Of a stretch of 64,000 nucleotides of DNA, positions 41,701-53,904 are shown in pieces; the stretch's first letter is position 1, and every line of letters starts with the position of its first letter. Source of the stretch: Colletes latitarsis. Taxonomy: Eukaryota; Arthropoda; Insecta; Hymenoptera; Colletidae. The DNA lies in NCBI RefSeq assembly GCF_051014445.1, contig NC_135134.1, positions 23,625,672 through 23,689,671 of the forward strand, in the 5' to 3' direction. The position numbers were made by a program, and so were the translations under genes. The notes below the pieces were generated by a model. The model was not told the origin of the DNA and did no database searches. It saw nothing but the letters and a program-made list of their open reading frames with translations.

Positions 41701-43794
41701 AGTCGATTAAACCTGGTTTCGAAGAATATTTTAGAGGATAACGCATGTTATGTCTAGGTTAGGCCTGGGATTTTCCCTCATCAGACACATACTTTCGCAT
41801 TCTTCACATACTAGTTGAACAGATCCCTGGCTTTTTCTGGTTTGGATCACGTAGTAATGTGGTACCACACTGAAACTGTCCATTAAACCTGGTTTCGATC
41901 AATATTTTAGAGGATAACGCATGCTATGTCTAGGTTAGGCCTGGGATCTTCCCTCATCACACACATACTTTCGCATTCTTCACACACTTGTTGAACGGAT
42001 CCTGGGTTTTTTCTGGATTGGATCACGTAGCAATGTGGTACCACACTGAAACAGTCGATTAAACCTGGTCTTGATAAATATTTTAGAGAATAACGCATGT
42101 TAGGTCTTGCTCAGGTCTGGGATGTGCTCTCATCAGGCTCGTACTTTCGCATATTTCTCATAGTTGATGGCCAGATTCTGGGCTTTTTCTGGTTTGGATC
42201 ACGTAGTAATGTGGTACCACACTGAAACAGTCGATCAAAAAGGGTTTCGGTCAATATTTTAGATGATAACGCAAGTTATGTCTGGGATAGGTCTGGGATT
42301 TGCCCTCGTCAGGCTCATACTTTCGCATTCTTCACATACTAGCTGTACAGATCCTGGGATTTATTCTGGTTTGCATCACGTAGTAATGTGGTACCACAAT
42401 GAAACAGTCGATTAAACCTGGTTTCGAAGAATATTTTAGAGGATAACGCATGTTATGTCTAGGTTAGGCCTGGGATTTTCCCTCATCAGACACATACTTT
42501 CGCATTCTTCACATACTAGTTGAACAGATCCCTGGCTTTTTCTGGTTTGGATCACGTAGTAATGTGGTACCACACTGAAACTGTCCATTAAACCTGGTTT
42601 CGATCAATATTTTACAGAATATCGCATGTTAGGTCTTGGTTAAGTCTGGGATTTGCTCTCATCAGGCTCGTACTTTCGCATATTTCTCATAGTTGATGAC
42701 CAGATTCTGGTCTTTTTCTGGTTTGGATCACGTAGTAATGTGGTACCACACCGAAACAGTTGATTAAACCTGGTTTCGATCAATAATTTTGAGGGTAACG
42801 CATGTTAGGTCTAGGTTAGGCCTGGGATTTTCCCTCATCAGACTCATAATTTCGCATTCTTCACATACATGTAGAACGGATCCTGGGTTTTTTCTGGTTT
42901 GGATCACGTAGTAATGGGGTACCACACTGAAAAGGTCCATTAAACCTGGCTTCGATGAATATTTTAGAGAATAACTCATGTTAGGTCTAGGTTAGGTCCG
43001 GGATTTGCCCTCATCAGGGTCATATTTTCGCATTTTTCACATACTTGTTGCACAGATCCCCGGCTTTTTCTGGTTTGGATCACGTAGTAATGTGGTACCA
43101 CACTGAAACAATTCATTAAACCTGGTTTCGATCAATATTTTAGAGGATAACGCATGTTATGTCTGGGATAGGTCTGGGATTTGCCCTCATCAGGGCCATA
43201 TTTTCGCATTGTTCACATACTTGTTGAACAGATCCCTGGCTTCTTCTGCTTTGGATTACGTAGTAATGTGGTACCACACTGAAACAGTCCATTAAATCTG
43301 GTTTCGATCAATATTTTAGAGGACAACGCATGTTAGGTCTGGGACATGTCTGGGATTTGCCCTCATCTGGGTCATACTTTCGCATTTTTCACATACTTGT
43401 TGAACAGATCCCTGGCTTATTCTTGTTTGGATCATGTACTAATGTGGTACCACACTGAAACAGTCCATTAAATCTGGTCTTGATAAATATTTTAGAGGAT
43501 AACGCATGTTAGGTCTGGGTTAGGTCTAGGATTTGCCCTCAGCAGGCTCATACTTTCGCATATTTCTCATACTTGATGGCCAGATCCTGGGCTTTTTCTG
43601 GATTGGATCACGTAGTAATGTGGTACCACACTGAAACAATCCATTAAACCTGGTTTCGATCAATATTTTAGAGGATAACGCAAGTTATGTCTGGGATAGG
43701 TCTGGGATTTGCCCTCGTCAGGCTCGTACTTTCGCATTCTTCACATACTAGTTGTACAGATCCTGGGTTTTATTCTGGTTTGGATCTCGTAGTA
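38717..43794. repeat. Satellite array, A-type monomers
   Basis: The array switches sharply from C-type to A-type within one monomer near 38717 (GGTTTCGATCAATATTTTAG, then GATAACGCATGTTATGTC). A-type markers run on to about 43794. Several monomers share AGAATAACTCATGTTAGG and CATCAGACACATACTTTCGC. No gene is seen. Confidence 0.92.
40723..40738. other. Paralogous empty target site of the retrotransposon
   Basis: ATCAGACACATACTTT occurs here once, continuing directly into CGCATTCTTCACATAC. In the other copy of the duplication the same 16 bases flank the retrotransposon on both sides (53352-53367 and 57411-57426). The flanks here align to both sides of the insertion, so this is the uninterrupted state of the locus. 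Confidence 0.9.
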
Positions 43795-46700
43795 ATGTGG
43801 TACTACACTGAAGTAGTCAATAGAACCTGGTTGCGATTAATATTTTAGAGGAGAACGCCTGTTACGTCTGGGTTAGGTTTGGTATTTGCAATCTTCTGCC
43901 TCATAATTTCGCATTTTTCGCATTCTTGTTGGCCAGATCCTGGGCTTTTTCTGGTTTCGATCACGTAGTAATGTGGTACCACACTGAGGCGGTCAATTAC
44001 ACCTGGTTCTGATTAATATTTTAGAGGATAACGCCGGTTATGTCAGGGTTATGCCTGGTGTTTGCCATCATCTATCTCATGCTTTCGCATCATTCGCATT
44101 TCTGTAGGCCAGCTTCTGGGATTTTTCTGATTTGGATCACGTAGTAATGTGGTACCACACTGAACCAGTCAACTAAACCTGGTTCCGATTAATATTTTAG
44201 ATGATAACGCTGGTTATGTCTGGGTTAGTTCTGGTATTTGCAATCAACTGGCTCATACTTTCGCATTTTTCGCATACTAGTTTGTCAGATCCTGGGTTTT
44301 TTTTTTGGTTTGGATCACGTAATAATGTGGTGCCACACAGAAACAATCAACTCAACCTGGATTCGATCAATATTTTAGAGGATAACGCCGGTTATGTCTG
44401 GGTTAGGTCTGGTATTTGCAATCATCTGCCTCATAATTTCGCATTTTTCGCATTCTTGTTGGCCAGAACCCGGGTTTTTTTTTGGTTGGGATCACGTATT
44501 AATGTAGTGCCACACAGAAATAATCAATTCAACCTGGATTCGATCAATATTTTAGAGGATAACACCGGTTATGTCTGGGTTACGTCTGGAATTTGTAATC
44601 ATCTGGCTCATACTTTCGCATTTTTCGCATTCTTGTTGGCCAGATCCTGGGTTTTTTTCTGGCTTGGATTCCGTAGTAATGTGGTTCCACACCAAAGCAG
44701 TCAATTTCACCTGGTTGCGATTAATATTGTAGAGGATAACACCCGTTTTGTCTGGGTTTAATTGTGGTTCCAATTAATATTTTAGAGGAGAACGCCGGTT
44801 ACGTCTGTGTTAGGTCTGGTATTCGCAATCATCGCTAATACTTTCGATTTTTCGCATTCTTTTCGGTCAGATGCTGGGTTTTTTTCTGGTGAGGATCACG
44901 TATTAATGTGGTGCCACACAGAAATAGTCAATTCCACTTGAATTCGATCAATATTTTAGAGGATAACATCGGTTGTGTCTGGGTTACGTCTGGTATTCGC
45001 ATTCATCTGGCACATAATTTCGCAGTTTTGGCCACTTGTTGGCCAGATCCTGGATTTTGTCCTGGTTAGGATTACGTATTAATGTGGTACCACAATGAGA
45101 TAGTCAATAAAACCTGGTTCCGATTAATATTTTAGATGATAACGCCGGTTACGGCTAGGTCAGGTCTCGTATATGCCACCATCTAGCTCGTACTTTCGCA
45201 TTTTTCGCATACTTGAATGGCCAGATCCTGGGCTTTTTCTGGTTTGGATCACGTAGTAATGTGGTACTACACTGAAATAGTCAATAGAACCTGGTTGCGA
45301 TTAATATTTTAGCGGATAACGCCGGTTACGTCTGGGTTAGGTCTGGTATTTGCAATCATCTGCCTCATAATTTCGAATTTTTCGCATTCTTGTTGGACAG
45401 ATCCTGGGCTTTTTCTGGTTTCGATCACGTAGTAATGTGGTACCACACTGAGGCAGTCAATTACACCTGGTTCTGATTAATATTTTAGAGGATAACGCCG
45501 GTTATGTCAGGGTAAGGCCTGGTATTTGCCATCATCTAGCTCATACTTTCACATTTTTCGCTTACTTGAATGGCCAGATCCTGGGTTTTTTTCTCTTTAG
45601 GATCACGTATTTATGTGGTACCACAGTGAAACAGTCAATTAAACCTGGTTCCAATTAATATTTTAGATGAGAACGCCGGTTACGTCTGTGTTAGGTCTGG
45701 TATTCGCAATCATCTAGCTAATACTTTCGATTTTTCGCATTCTTGTCGGTCAGATCCTGGGTTTTTTTCTGGTGAGGATCACGTATTAATGTGGTGCCAC
45801 ACAGAAATAGTCAATTCCACTTGGATTCGATCAATATTTTAGAGCTTAACGCCGATTATGTCTGGGTTAGTTCTGGTATTTGCAATCATCTAGCTCATAC
45901 TTTCGCATTTTTCGCATACTTGAATTGCCAGATCCTGGGCTTTTTCTGTTTTGGATCACGTAGTAATGTCTTACCACACTGTAACAGTCAACTAAACCTG
46001 GTTCCGATTAATATTTTAGAGGATAACGCCGGTCATGTCAGGGTTAGGTCTGGTATTTGCCATCATCTAGCTCATACTTTCGCATTTTTCGCATACTTGA
46101 ATAGCCAGATCCTGGGCTTTTTCTGTTTTGGATCACGTAGTAATGTCTTACCACCCTGTAACAGTCAACAAGACCTGCTTCCGATTAATATTTCAGAGGA
46201 GAACGCCGGTGTTGTGTGGGTTAGTTGTGGTTTTTGCAATCATCTGCCTCACACTTTCGCATTTTTCGCCAACTTGATGGTCATATCCTGGGCTTTTTCT
46301 GGTTTGGATCACGTAGTATGGTGGTACCACACCGAAACAGTCAATTTAACCAGGTTGCGATTAATATTTTAGAGCATAACGCCAGTTATGTCAGGGTAAG
46401 GCCTGGTATTTGCCATCATCTAGCTCATACTTTCACATTTTTCGCTTACTTGAATGGCCAGATCCTGGGTTTTTTTCTCTTTAGGATCACGTATTTATGT
46501 GGTACCACAGTGAAACAGTCAATTAAACCTGGTTCCGATTAATATTTTCGAGGATAACGCCGGTTACGTCTTGGTTAGGTGGGGTTTTTGCAATCATCTT
46601 GCTCATACTTTCGCATTTTTCGCATACTTGAATGGCCAGATCCTGGGTTTTGTTCTCGTTAGGATCACGTATTAATGTGGTATCACACTGAAATAGTCAA

Positions 46701-49700
46701 TAAAACCTGGTTCCGATTAATATTTTAGAAGATAACGCCGGTTATGTCTGGGTTAGTTCTGGTATTTGCAATCATCTGCCCCATTCCTTCGCATTTTTCG
46801 CCTACTTGTTGGTCAGATCCTGGGCATTTTCTGGTTTGGATCACGTAGTAAAGTGGTACTACACCGAAACAGTCAATGAAACCAGGTTGTGATTAATATT
46901 TTAGAGCATAACGCTGGTTATGTCAGGGTTAGCTCTGGTATTTGCCATCATCTAGCTCATACTTTCGCATTTTTCGCATACTTGAATTGCCAGATCCTGG
47001 GCTTTTTCTGTTTTGGATCACGTAGTAATGTCTTACCACACTGTAACAGTCAACTAAACCTGGTTCCGATTAATATTTTAGAGGATAACGCCGGTCATGT
47101 CAGGGTTAGGTCTGGTATTTGCCATCATCTAGCTCATACTTTCGCATTTTTCGCATACTTGAATAGCCAGATCCTGGGCTTTTTCTGTTTTGGATCACGT
47201 AGTAATGTCTTACCACCCTGTAACAGTCAACAAAACCTGCTTCCGATTAATATTTCAGAGGAGAACGCCGGTGTTGTGTGGGTTAGTTGTGGTTTTTGCA
47301 ATTATCTGGCACATACTTTCGTATTTTTCGCTTACTTGATGGTCAGATCGTGGGCTTTTTTCTGGTTACGATCACGAATTAAAGTGGTGCCACACAGAAA
47401 TAGTCAATTCCACCTGGATTCGATCAATATTTTAGACGATAACACCGGTTGTGCCTTGGTTACGTCTGGTATTTGCAATCATCTGCCCCATACTTTCGCA
47501 TTTTTCGCATACTTGTTGGCCAGACCCTGGGCTTTTTCTCGTTGGGATCACGTAGTAAAGTGGTACCACACCGAAACAGTCAATTAAACCAGGTTGCGAT
47601 TAATATTTTAGAGCATAACGCCGGTTATGTCAGGGTTAGGTCTGGTATTTGCCATCATCTAGCTCATACTTTCGCATTTTTCGCATACTTGAAAGCCAGA
47701 TCCTGGGCTTTTTCTGTTTTGGATGACGTAGTAATGTCTTACCACCCTGTAACAGTCAACTAAACCTGGTTCGGATTAATATTTTCGAGGTTAACGCCGA
47801 TTATGTCTGGGTTAGTTCTGGTATTTGCAATCATCTAGCTCATACGTTCGCATTTTTCGCATACTTGAATAGCCAGATCCTGGGGTTTTTCTGTTTTGGA
47901 TCACGTAGTAATGTCTTACCACACTGTAACAGTCAACTGAACCTGGTTCCGATTAATATTTTAGAGGATAACGCCGGTTATGTCTGGGTTAGGTCTGGTA
48001 TTTGCCATCATCTAGCTCATACTTTCGCATCTTTCGCATACTTGAATGGCCAGATCCTGGTTTTTTTTCTGGTTAGTTTCACGTAGTAATGTGGTACCAC
48101 AGTGATACAGTCAATTAAACCTGGTTCCAATTAATATTTTAGAGGAGAACGCCGGTTACGTCTGTGTTAGGTCTGGTATTCGCAACCATCTGGCTAATAC
48201 TTTCGATTTTTCGCATTCTTGTCGGTCAGATCCTGGGATTTTTTCTGGTGAGGATCACGTATTAATGTGGTGCCACACAGAAATAGTCAATTCCACTTGG
48301 ATTCGATCAATATTTTAGAGGATAACATCGGTTGTGTCTGGGTTACGTCTGGTATTCGCATTCATCTGCCACATAATTTCGCATTTTTCGCAACTTGTTG
48401 GCCAGATCCTGGGTTTTGTCCCGGTTAGGATTACGTATTAATGTGGTACCACACTGAGATAGTCAACAAAACCTGGTTCCGATTAATATTTTAGATGATA
48501 ACGCCGGTTATGGCTGGGTTAGGTCTCGTATATGCCACCATCTAGCTCGTACTTTCGCATTTTTCGCATACTTGAATGGCCAGATCCTGGGCTTTTTCTG
48601 GTTTGGATCACGTAGTAATGTGGTACTACACTGACAAAGTCAATAGAACCTGGTTGCGATTAATATTTTAGAGGAGAACGCCGGTTACGTCTGGGTTAGG
48701 TTTGGTATTTGCAATCTTCTGCCTCATAATTTCGCATTTTTCGCATTCTTGTTGGCCAGATCCTGGGCTTTTTCTGGTTTCGATCACGTAGTAATGTGGT
48801 ACCACACTGAGGCGGTCAATTACACCTGGTTCTGATTAATATTTTAGAGGATAACGCCGGTTATGTCAGGGTTATGCCTGGTATTTGCCATCATCTATCT
48901 CATGCTTTCGCATCATTCGGATTTCTGTAGGCCAGCTTCTGGTATTTTTCTGATTTGGATCACGTAGTAATGTGGTACCACACTGAACCAGTAAACTAAA
49001 CCTGGTTCCGATTAATATTTTAGATGATAACGCTGGTTATGTCTGGGTTAGTTCTGGTATTTGCAATCAACTGGCTCATACTTTCGCATTTTTCGCATAC
49101 TAGTTTGTCAGATCCTGGGTTTTTTTTTGGTTTGGATCACGTAATAATGTGGTGCCACACAGAAACAATCAACTCAACCTGGATTCGATCAATATTTTAG
49201 AGGATAACGCCGGTTATGTCTGGGTTAGGTCTGGTATTTGCAATCATCTGCCTCATAATTTCGCATTTTTCGCATTCTTGTTGGCCAGAACCCGGGTTTT
49301 TTTTTGGTAGGGATCACGTATTAATGTAGTGCCACACAGAAATAATCAATTCAACCTGGATTCGATCAATATTTTAGAGGATAACACCGGTTATGTCTGG
49401 GTTACGTCTGGAATTTGTAATCATCTGGCTCATACTTTCGCATTTTTCGCATTCTTGTTGGCCAGATCCTGGGTTTTTTTCTGGCTTGGATTCCGTAGTA
49501 ATGTGGTTCCACACCAAAGCAGTCAATTTCACCTGGTTGCGATTAATATTGTAGAGGATAACACCCGTTTTGTCTGGGTTTAATTGTGGTTCCAATTAAT
49601 ATTTTAGAGGAGAACGCCGGTTACGTCTGTGTTAGGTCTGGTATTCGCAATCATCGCTAATACTTTCGATTTTTCGCATTCTTTTCGGTCAGATGCTGGG

Positions 49701-51344
49701 CTTTTTCTGGTTTCGATCACGTAGTAATGTGGTGCCACACAGAAATAGTCAATTCCACTTGGATTCGATCAATATTTTAGAGGATAACATCGGTTGTGTC
49801 TGGGTTACGTCTGGTATTCGCATTCATCTGGCACATAATTTCGCATTTTTGGCCACTTGTTGGCCAGATCCTGGATTTTGTCCTGGTTAGGATTACGTAT
49901 TAATGTGGTACCACAATGAGATAGTCAATAAAACCTGGTTCCGATTAATATTTTAGATGATAACGCCGGTTACGGCTAGGTCAGGTCTCGTATATGCCAC
50001 CATCTAGCTCGTACTTTCGCATTTTTCGCATACTTGAATGGCCAGATCCTGGGCTTTTTCTGGTTTGGATCACGTAGTAATGTGGTACTACACTGAAATA
50101 GTCAATAGAACCTGGTTGCGATTAATATTTTAGCGGATAACGCCGGTTACGTCTGGGTTAGGTCTGGTATTTGCAATCATCTGCCTCATAATTTCGCATT
50201 TTTCGCATTCTTGTTGGACAGATCCTGGGCTTTTTCTGGTTTCGATCACGTAGTAATGTGGTACCACACTGACGCAGTCAATTACACCTGGTTCTGATTA
50301 ATATTTTAGAGGATAACGCCGGTTATGTCAGGGTTAGGTCTGGTATTTGCCATCATCTAGCTCACACTTTCGCATTTTTCGTATTCTCGTTGGCCAGACC
50401 CTGTATTTTTCTCTGGTTAGGATCACGTATTAATGTGGTGCCACACAGAAGTAATCAATTCAACCTGGATTCGATCAATATTTTAGGGGATAACGCCCTT
50501 TATGTCTGGGTTAGGTCTGGTATTTGCAATTATCTGCCTCACACTTTTGCATTTTTCGCATTCTTGTAGGCCAGACCCTGGATTTTTCTCTGGTTAGGAT
50601 CACGTATTAATGTGGTGCCACACAGAAGTAATCAATTCAACCTGGATTCGATCAATATTTTAGGGGATAACGCCCTTTATGTCTGGATTACGTCTGGTAT
50701 TCGCAATCATCTGGCTCATACTTTCGCATTTTTCGCGTACTTGTTCGTCAGATCCTGGGCTTTTTCTGGTTCGGATCACGTAGTAATGTGGTACCACACT
50801 GAAGCAGTCAATTAATCCTGCTTCCGATTAATATTTTAGAGGATATCGCCCGTTATGTCTGGGTTAGTTCTGGTATTTGCAATCATCTGCCTCATAATTT
50901 CGCATTTTTCGCATTCTTGTTGGCCAGAACCCGGGTTTTTTCTGGTTAGGATCACGTATTAATGTGGTGCCACACAGAAATAATCAATTCAACCTTGATT
51001 CGATCAATATTTTAGAGGATAACACCGGTTATGTCTGTGTTACGTCTGGTATTTGCAATCATCTGGCTCATACTTTCGTATTTTTCGCTAACTTGTTGGC
51101 AAGATCCTGGGTTTTGTTCTGGTTAGGATCACGTATTAATGTGGTACCACACTGAAATATAATCAATAAAACCTGGTTCCGCTTAATACTTTAGCGGAGA
51201 ACGCCGGTTACGCCTGGGTTAGGTCTGGAATCTGCAATCATCTGCCTCATAATTTCGCATTTTTCGCATTCTTGTTGGCCAGAACACGGGTTTTCTTGCT
51301 TAGGATCACGTATTAATGTGGTACCACACTGAAACAGTAAATTA
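43795..51344. repeat. Satellite array, C-type monomers, second block
   Basis: C-type markers resume inside a monomer near 43795 (TACTACACTGAAGTAGTCAA) and end near 51345, where A-type GGTTTCGATCAATATTTTAG returns. 43795-45460 repeats 35930-37600. 45500-48190 resembles 34.2-35.5 kb with extra pieces like 27.1-27.4 kb. 48190 onward is the right copy of the large duplication. The longest open frame in the array (46889-47587, 232 codons) lies here and consists of about four copies of a 59-residue unit. Confidence 0.92.
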
Positions 51345-53367
51345 AACCTGGTTTCGATCAATATTTTAGAGGATAACGCATGTTATGTCTGGGATAGGCC
51401 TGGGATTTGCCATCATCAGACACATACTTTCGCACTTTTCACATACTTCTTGAACAGATCCCTGACTTTTTCTGGTTTGGATCACGTAGTAGTGTGGTAC
51501 CGCACTGAAACAGTCCATTAAACCTGGTTTCGATCAATATTGTAGAGGATAACGCATGATATGTCTGGGATAGGTCTGGGATTTGCCCTCGTCAGGCTCA
51601 TACTTTCGCATTTTTCACATACCTGTTGAACACATTCTGGCTTTTTTCTGGTTTGGATCACGTAGTAATGTGGTACCACACTGAAACAGTCCATTAAACC
51701 TGGTTTCGATCAACATTTTACAGAGTGACGCATGTTAGGTCTTGGTTAGGTCTGGGATTTGCTCTCATCAGGCTCGTATTTTCGCATATTTCTCATAGTT
51801 GATGGCCAGATTCTGGGCTTTTTCTGGTTTTGATCACGTAGTAATGTGGTGCCACATTGAAACAGTCGATTAAAACAGGTTTCGGTCAATATTTTAGATG
51901 ATAACGCAAGTTATGTCTGGGATAGGTCTGGGATTTGCCCTCGTCAGGCCCATACATTCGCATTCTTCACATACTAGTTGTACAAATCCTGGGTTTTATT
52001 CTGGTTTGGATCACGTAGTAACGTGGTACCACACTGAAACAGTCCATTAAACCTGGTTTCGATGAATATTTTAGAGGATAACGCATGTTATGTCCAGGTT
52101 AGGCCTGGGATTTTCCCTCATCAGACACATACTTTCGCATTCTTCACATACTTGTTCCACGGATCCTGGGTTTTTTCTAGTTTGGATCACGTAGTAATGA
52201 GGTACCACAATGAAAAAGTCCATTAAACCTGGCTTCGATGAATATTTTAGAGAATAACTCATTATAGGTCTAGGTTAGGTCCGGGATTTGCCCTCATCAG
52301 GGTCATATTTTCGCATTTTTCACATACTTGTTGAACAGATCCCTGGCTTTTTCTGGTTTGGATCACGTAGTAATGTGGTACCACACTGAAACAGTCCATT
52401 AAACCTGGTTTCGATCAATATTTTAGAGGATAACTCATGTTAGGTCAGGGTTAGGTCTAGGATTTGCCCTCAGCGGGCTCATACTTTCGCATATTTCTCA
52501 TACTTGATGGCTAGATTCTAGCCTTTTTCTGGATTGGATCACGTAGTAATGTGGTACCACACTGAAACAGTCCATCAAACCTGGTTTCGATGAATATTTT
52601 AAAGAATAACTCATGTTAGGTCTAGGTTAGGTCTCGGATTTGCTCTCATCAGGCTCGTACTTTCGCATATTTCTCATACTTCGTGGCCAGATCCTGGGCT
52701 TATTCTAGTTTGGATCATGTACTAATGTGGTACCACCCTGAAACAGTCTATTAAATCTGGTCTTGATAAATATTTTACAGAATAACTCATGTTAGGTCTA
52801 GGATAGGTCTGGGATTTGCCCTCATCAGGCTCATACTTTCCCATATTTCTCATTCTTGATGGCCAGATCCTGGGCTTTTTCTGGATTGGATCACGTAGTA
52901 ATGTGGTACCACACTGAAACTGTCCATTAAACCTGGTTTCGATCAATATTTTAGAGGATAACGCAAGTTAGGTCTAGGTTAGGCCTGGGATTTTCCTTCA
53001 TCAGACACATACTTTCGCATTCTTCACATACTTGTTGAACGGATCCTGGGTTTTTTCTGGTTTGGATCACGTAGTAATGTGGTACCACACTGAAAAAGTC
53101 CATTAAACCTGGCTTCGATGAATATTTTAGAGAATAACTCATGTTAGGTCTATGTTAGGTCTGGGATTTGCTCTCATCAGGCTCGTACTTTCGCATATTT
53201 CTCATACTTGATGGCCTGATCCTGGGGTTTTTCTGGATTGGATCACGTAGTAATGTGGTACCACACTGAAATAGTCCATTAAACCTGGTTTCGATCAATA
53301 TTTTAGAGTATAACGCAAGTTAGGTCTAGGTTACGCCTGGGATTTTCCTTCATCAGACACATACTTT
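51345..53367. repeat. Satellite array, A-type monomers, left of the retrotransposon
   Basis: A-type monomers matching 38717-40738 at +12,629 bp. Markers are GATAACGCATGTTATGTC, CATCAGACACATACTTTCGC and CAGTCCATTAAACCTGG. The block is interrupted at 53367 by the poly(T) stretch of the inserted element. Confidence 0.92.
53352..53367. repeat. Target-site duplication, left copy
   Basis: ATCAGACACATACTTT lies immediately before the poly(T) tract and is repeated at 57411-57426. Its last three T's merge with the tail, so the boundary could shift by up to three bases. The empty site at 40723-40738 supports a 16-bp duplication: offsets change by 4,059 bp, which is 4,043 plus 16. Confidence 0.9.
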
Positions 53368-53389
53368 TTTTTTTTTTTTTTTTTTTTTT
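53368..53389 (-). other. Poly(A) tail of the retrotransposon
   Basis: The plus strand has an uninterrupted run of 25 T at 53365-53389. The first three may belong to the target site, leaving about 22 A's as the tail. The element-encoded 3' end just before it reads CCCCACGAC. I see no AATAAA signal in the last 60 bases. An intact homopolymer suggests a young insertion. Confidence 0.9.
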
Positions 53390-53904
53390 GTCGTGGGGAA
53401 AATCTTCGAAAGACTCCCTCCCACCTCCTTGGGGCGAGGTGGGAGGGGTGTGTGGGATTCCCCGCGCCCGTACAACGACAGGCGCGGGACCTACCCACTA
53501 AAAACCCCACGGTGACCCTTCGGCACGCTTTGGTAGGATACCGGGAATCGCTCGAAGCATTCTTCCGGTATCCTCCCGTGCCCGCGCTTTCGCGCCCATC
53601 CCCCGGGGGGACAATCGGTCCCCCCAGTAGACACACTGCCTCATAGCGGCGGGACGGGGCCACTCCATCCCGCCGCTATCCGTCCCGGGGCCGCGTTTAG
53701 TGGCGGCTGCGAGCCCCAACTCGCAACCGCCCGCGACCCCGTTTCCACCCCTCGGCGGCCGGGCGTTCATGGCCGCACCAGACCGCCGAGGGTGCCTCCC
53801 CTTGCGTTGGACCGGTAGGGGGAGGCACTCCTACCCCCAACCGGTCCGACCCGGCGCCGCCTGGCGGGAGGAGGGTCCCCTCAGGACCCCCCTCCCAGCC
53901 TAGG
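53390..53904 (-). other. Retrotransposon 3' UTR with serial stem-loops
   Basis: About 515 bp between the ORF2 stop (53905-53907) and the poly(A). Perfect inverted repeats visible here are 53416-53427 with 53436-53447 (12 bp, 8-base loop, 26 bases from the tail), 53536-53544 with 53565-53573 (9 bp), 53605-53612 with 53618-53625 (8 bp), 53643-53654 with 53668-53679 (12 bp) and 53751-53758 with 53783-53790 (8 bp). In related elements the reverse transcriptase recognises 3' UTR structure in the template RNA. That role here is an inference. There is no convincing coding frame. Confidence 0.75.

Larger units (their letters stand above)
35508..43794. repeat. Large segmental duplication, left copy (about 8.3 kb)
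   Basis: This block corresponds to 48190-60480. Offsets are 12,682 bp up to about 37600, 12,629 bp from there to 40738, and 16,688 bp afterwards. The first change is a 53-bp extra segment here at 37626-37678. The second is the 4,059 bp added to the other copy by the retrotransposon and its target duplication. The block spans both C-type and A-type monomers and ends where A-type sequence switches to C-type near 43795. A partial third copy of its left part (about 35930-37600) lies at 43795-45460, offset 7,860 bp. Confidence 0.85.

Noticed and set aside
46889..47587. 232-codon plus-strand open frame, and similar frames of 186-193 codons at 36341-36901, 44201-44761 and 45791-46372
   Set aside because: Pure satellite translation in 59-residue units, with starts at arbitrary positions of the monomer, no codon signature and no recognisable domain. 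Open frames vanish where the monomer is 176 or 178 bp.
1..53367. CRISPR-like direct repeats
   Set aside because: The whole unit of about 177 bp repeats, without unique spacers. The element content is that of an animal genome.
53365..53389. Poly(T) tract with nearby hairpin as a bacterial-type terminator
   Set aside because: It is the reverse complement of a retrotransposon poly(A), bounded by a target-site duplication. The hairpin belongs to the element 3' UTR.
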